This document shows, piece by piece, positions 63,301 to 64,000 of a stretch of 64,000 nucleotides of DNA. Source of the stretch: JAKFDI01 sp036676235 (lineage in GTDB: Bacteria; Pseudomonadota; Gammaproteobacteria; Burkholderiales; Burkholderiaceae_C); assembly GCA_036676235.1 (NCBI GenBank), contig JAKFDI010000033.1:83063-147062 (forward strand), in the 5' to 3' direction. Each line of letters opens with the position of its first letter. Within the stretch, counting starts at the first letter, position 1. The notes under the pieces are model-generated. The model saw nothing but the letters and a program-made list of their open reading frames with translations. It ran no database searches and was not told where the DNA came from. A program made the translations under genes and the position numbers.

Positions 63301-63538
63301 CTACCTTGCGAACGTCGTGATGCGACTTCCTGCGTGGTATGCAGCGCACGATGAAGTGCGCGGGCATATTGCGGCCGCACGTGGAGCACCGCCCGACGAG
63401 ACCGCCGCCCACTTCGCCGCCGCGTTCGCCCGATTTCGGGCGGCCGGACATCGGGTGGACGCCGCGCGGTGCGAGCGACTTGCTGCACATGCCGCGTCGG
63501 GATCCATACTCGAGCGCACTCGCCGGAGACTCTCATGA
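60326..63538 (+). CDS. Large BTAD/AAA/TPR transcriptional regulator
   Basis: A 1070-residue protein: OmpR-like DNA-binding domain followed by a bacterial transcriptional activator domain (about 15-240, LGRFAVSLGSAEVPADQWPS at the start), a STAND-type AAA ATPase (about 245-560; Walker A GPGGIGKT near 277-284, Walker B VLLQIDDAH) and a long alpha-solenoid of TPR-like repeats (about 600-1060). Related to SARP/AfsR regulators of actinobacteria. It probably needs ATP and a partner-sensing step to activate transcription. Divergent from the small ORF/hemoglobin pair and 4-base overlapped with the MaoC-like gene (ATGA). Confidence 0.9.
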   Translation: MNTPVLHPSADPPLPLAVHVLGRFAVSLGSAEVPADQWPSLRAAHLVQLLSLQPRHRMNRDQVIDALWPQLDPQAGAANLRKATHHARQALGRHDAIVVQGGELALWPDRPLTVDAHVFSRLAEAALARHDAAECAEAARAYTGGLLPGARYEAWTEVARERLHASHLDLLRASAQWDTLAHLEPTDEPAHRALMQRELEAGNRAAALRWYAHLREGLQQSLAVLPDRQTEALYERCLAGLQSSGPAFVGRAVELAQLTAWLGAAGDERPGCIVLSGPGGIGKTALCREIGSQACDRGWSVLRIDVTHSGRAYAVVSGIVERLLLADRGLLDRIGVGARNVLALLNPLAAPADALPGPLGRHQVVGAVRRLLVASSGGGDVLLQIDDAHLADDADVDVLLQLAVSGAPVCVLVSARPAAPGTTLARGIARLQHAEVLKLQELQPLDEEECRRLVLRVAAKPLPGSIISGVLRSADGNPFAAIELARCAVTTGRSRLPTSASDAVLERLCDVPDHALALLKWLALCGDRFDVATIEALADSAQAVPMIAVDACLSEGVLVPSDSHFRFRHELVRQALVDQIPPHRRVAMHRRIAELLTEQDAGPAAIARHWLKAGRPRDAVAWLLAAARDAVRVAAFGDALHHLEPLLACEPRHPEALRLRAESLDAMGEPAALAAYHLAAEAADEPMSHDLLAKAALAQVKQGDPKGALVLLERLRPGSVEGKLCEALAYSGAAALGVADPAIGTAKAAVARRLALQTGDTASIVVASWAQAAAAHARGELHQSVWADLQETIHVPHLAVRVFDGHLCITQRFLYGARPYPEVIAFADALATEASRLGAARGRAFGTTLRGEAQWLAGDLAAARRDLVEGARLHHAIGGHVGQALSLQRLAEVSLHEGRRDEARSLIDEALDLARQTDIGFHLLDRIYGTRIVMHADEPSAALHVMQDAAASVRGPLETCPGCRITFAVPAAIAAARAGEVELAETHESQCAYLANVVMRLPAWYAAHDEVRGHIAAARGAPPDETAAHFAAAFARFRAAGHRVDAARCERLAAHAASGSILERTRRRLS

Positions 63539-63903
63539 CCGACTCGCTCGCCGCGCACCGCGTGAACGCCTTCAACATGGCGGCCACGTCCGAGAACAAG
63601 ATTCACGACGACGCCGTGGCGAGCCGTTTCGGCTTTCGCGGCGCGCTGGTCCCGGGGGTGGCGGTGTTTGGCTACCTGGCGCACTTGCCGGTGGCACGCT
63701 GGGGCCGCGCCTGGCTCGAACGGGGCAGTGCCGACTGCCGCTTCGTCGAGCCGGTCTATCACGGCCACGATGCGGTCGTGCAGGGCCGCATGCAAGAAGA
63801 CTCGATGGAGATCGAACTGCACAGCGATGACCGGCTGTGCGCACGCGGTAGCGCGGTGTTGCCGCCAGGCGCGCCTGATACTAATTCGCGTTCAAAGATA
63901 TAG
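63535..63903 (+). CDS. MaoC-like hot-dog protein, apparently truncated
   Basis: A 122-residue product. The first 115 residues match a MaoC/FAS1-dehydratase-like family, with the catalytic-region ATSENKIHDDAVASRFGFRG followed by ALVPGVAVFGYLAHLPV. Proteins I recall from this family are about 250-300 residues; here the frame continues only seven unrelated codons after LPPGAP and stops. The sequence around 63876 changes to a more AT-rich composition, so the gene has probably been interrupted. Coupled (ATGA) to the BTAD regulator. The function of the complete protein is unknown. Confidence 0.7.
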   Translation: MTDSLAAHRVNAFNMAATSENKIHDDAVASRFGFRGALVPGVAVFGYLAHLPVARWGRAWLERGSADCRFVEPVYHGHDAVVQGRMQEDSMEIELHSDDRLCARGSAVLPPGAPDTNSRSKI

Positions 63904-64000
63904 AACGTATCCACTTGAATCCTGTCATGGATCGGACCCGTTGAGGGTTCGCTTCAAGGTGGCGTAAGCCGGCGCTGAGCGAATGCTCGACGGCGTCAAG
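63876..64000. mobile_element. Probable end of an inserted element (partial)
   Basis: From about 63876 the codon pattern of the MaoC-like gene is lost and base composition shifts. The sequence GTAAGCC at 63964 recalls the terminal GTAAGCG of IS66-family elements, but no terminal repeat or transposase can be seen within the window, so family and boundaries are uncertain. Confidence 0.35.

Overview
The window is about 64 kb of very GC-rich, tightly packed bacterial chromosome. Gene content and order suggest a betaproteobacterium of the Burkholderiales, probably the Comamonadaceae or a close relative. The evidence is an lptD-surA-rsmA operon without pdxA, divergent amgK, a DUF4148 protein, a BTAD-type regulator, TRAP uptake genes, and dispersed intergenic repeats that I associate with that group. 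The family assignment is inference. I saw no rRNA, tRNA, CRISPR array, phage or complete insertion sequence. No gene-free stretch exceeds 300 bases.

Layout. 1-7.4 kb: outer-membrane biogenesis operon (lptD, surA, rsmA), divergent amgK, a LysR regulator and a small DUF4148 secreted protein. 7.4-12.2 kb: FAD oxidoreductase, FliL-like protein, M20 peptidase, monoacylglycerol-lipase-like hydrolase. 12.2-19 kb: complete RND efflux operon with a divergent TetR/AcrR repressor and a near-canonical AcrR-type operator. 19-23.2 kb: MHYT-GGDEF-EAL protein, LemA-like protein, and a NIPSNAP/ArsR divergent pair. 23.2-26.4 kb: queC, proA and an AEC transporter. 26.5-29.8 kb: membrane Ser/Thr kinase and a UbiH-type monooxygenase.

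29.9-35.9 kb: a five-gene operon encoding an SPFH-SHOCT protein, a zinc-ribbon/DUF4178 protein, DUF350, a membrane spermidine-synthase-like enzyme and a Tat-lipoprotein flavin amine-oxidase-like enzyme. This is the best candidate in the window for a poorly described system, possibly membrane-linked polyamine chemistry. 35.9-45.3 kb: GSTs, PepP, acyl-CoA dehydrogenase, an orphan F-type ATP synthase c subunit, and an M48 peptidase/YjgN pair.

45.4-52.3 kb: an atypical response regulator, an FMN glutamate-synthase-like protein, a frameshifted Tat-exported binding-protein gene, sulfite dehydrogenase sorAB and a divergent periplasmic binding protein-rhodanese fusion. 52.3-59.3 kb: degradative HMG-CoA reductase behind a TRAP transporter (dctP-dctQ-dctM-mvaA), plausibly for mevalonate uptake and use, with a divergent MocR regulator whose likely operator (spaced TACAGTTT repeats) is visible; then a DenD-like dehydrogenase. 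59.5-64 kb: truncated hemoglobin plus a 70-residue protein, a divergent giant BTAD/AAA/TPR regulator, and a MaoC-like gene cut short near the right edge, probably by a mobile element.
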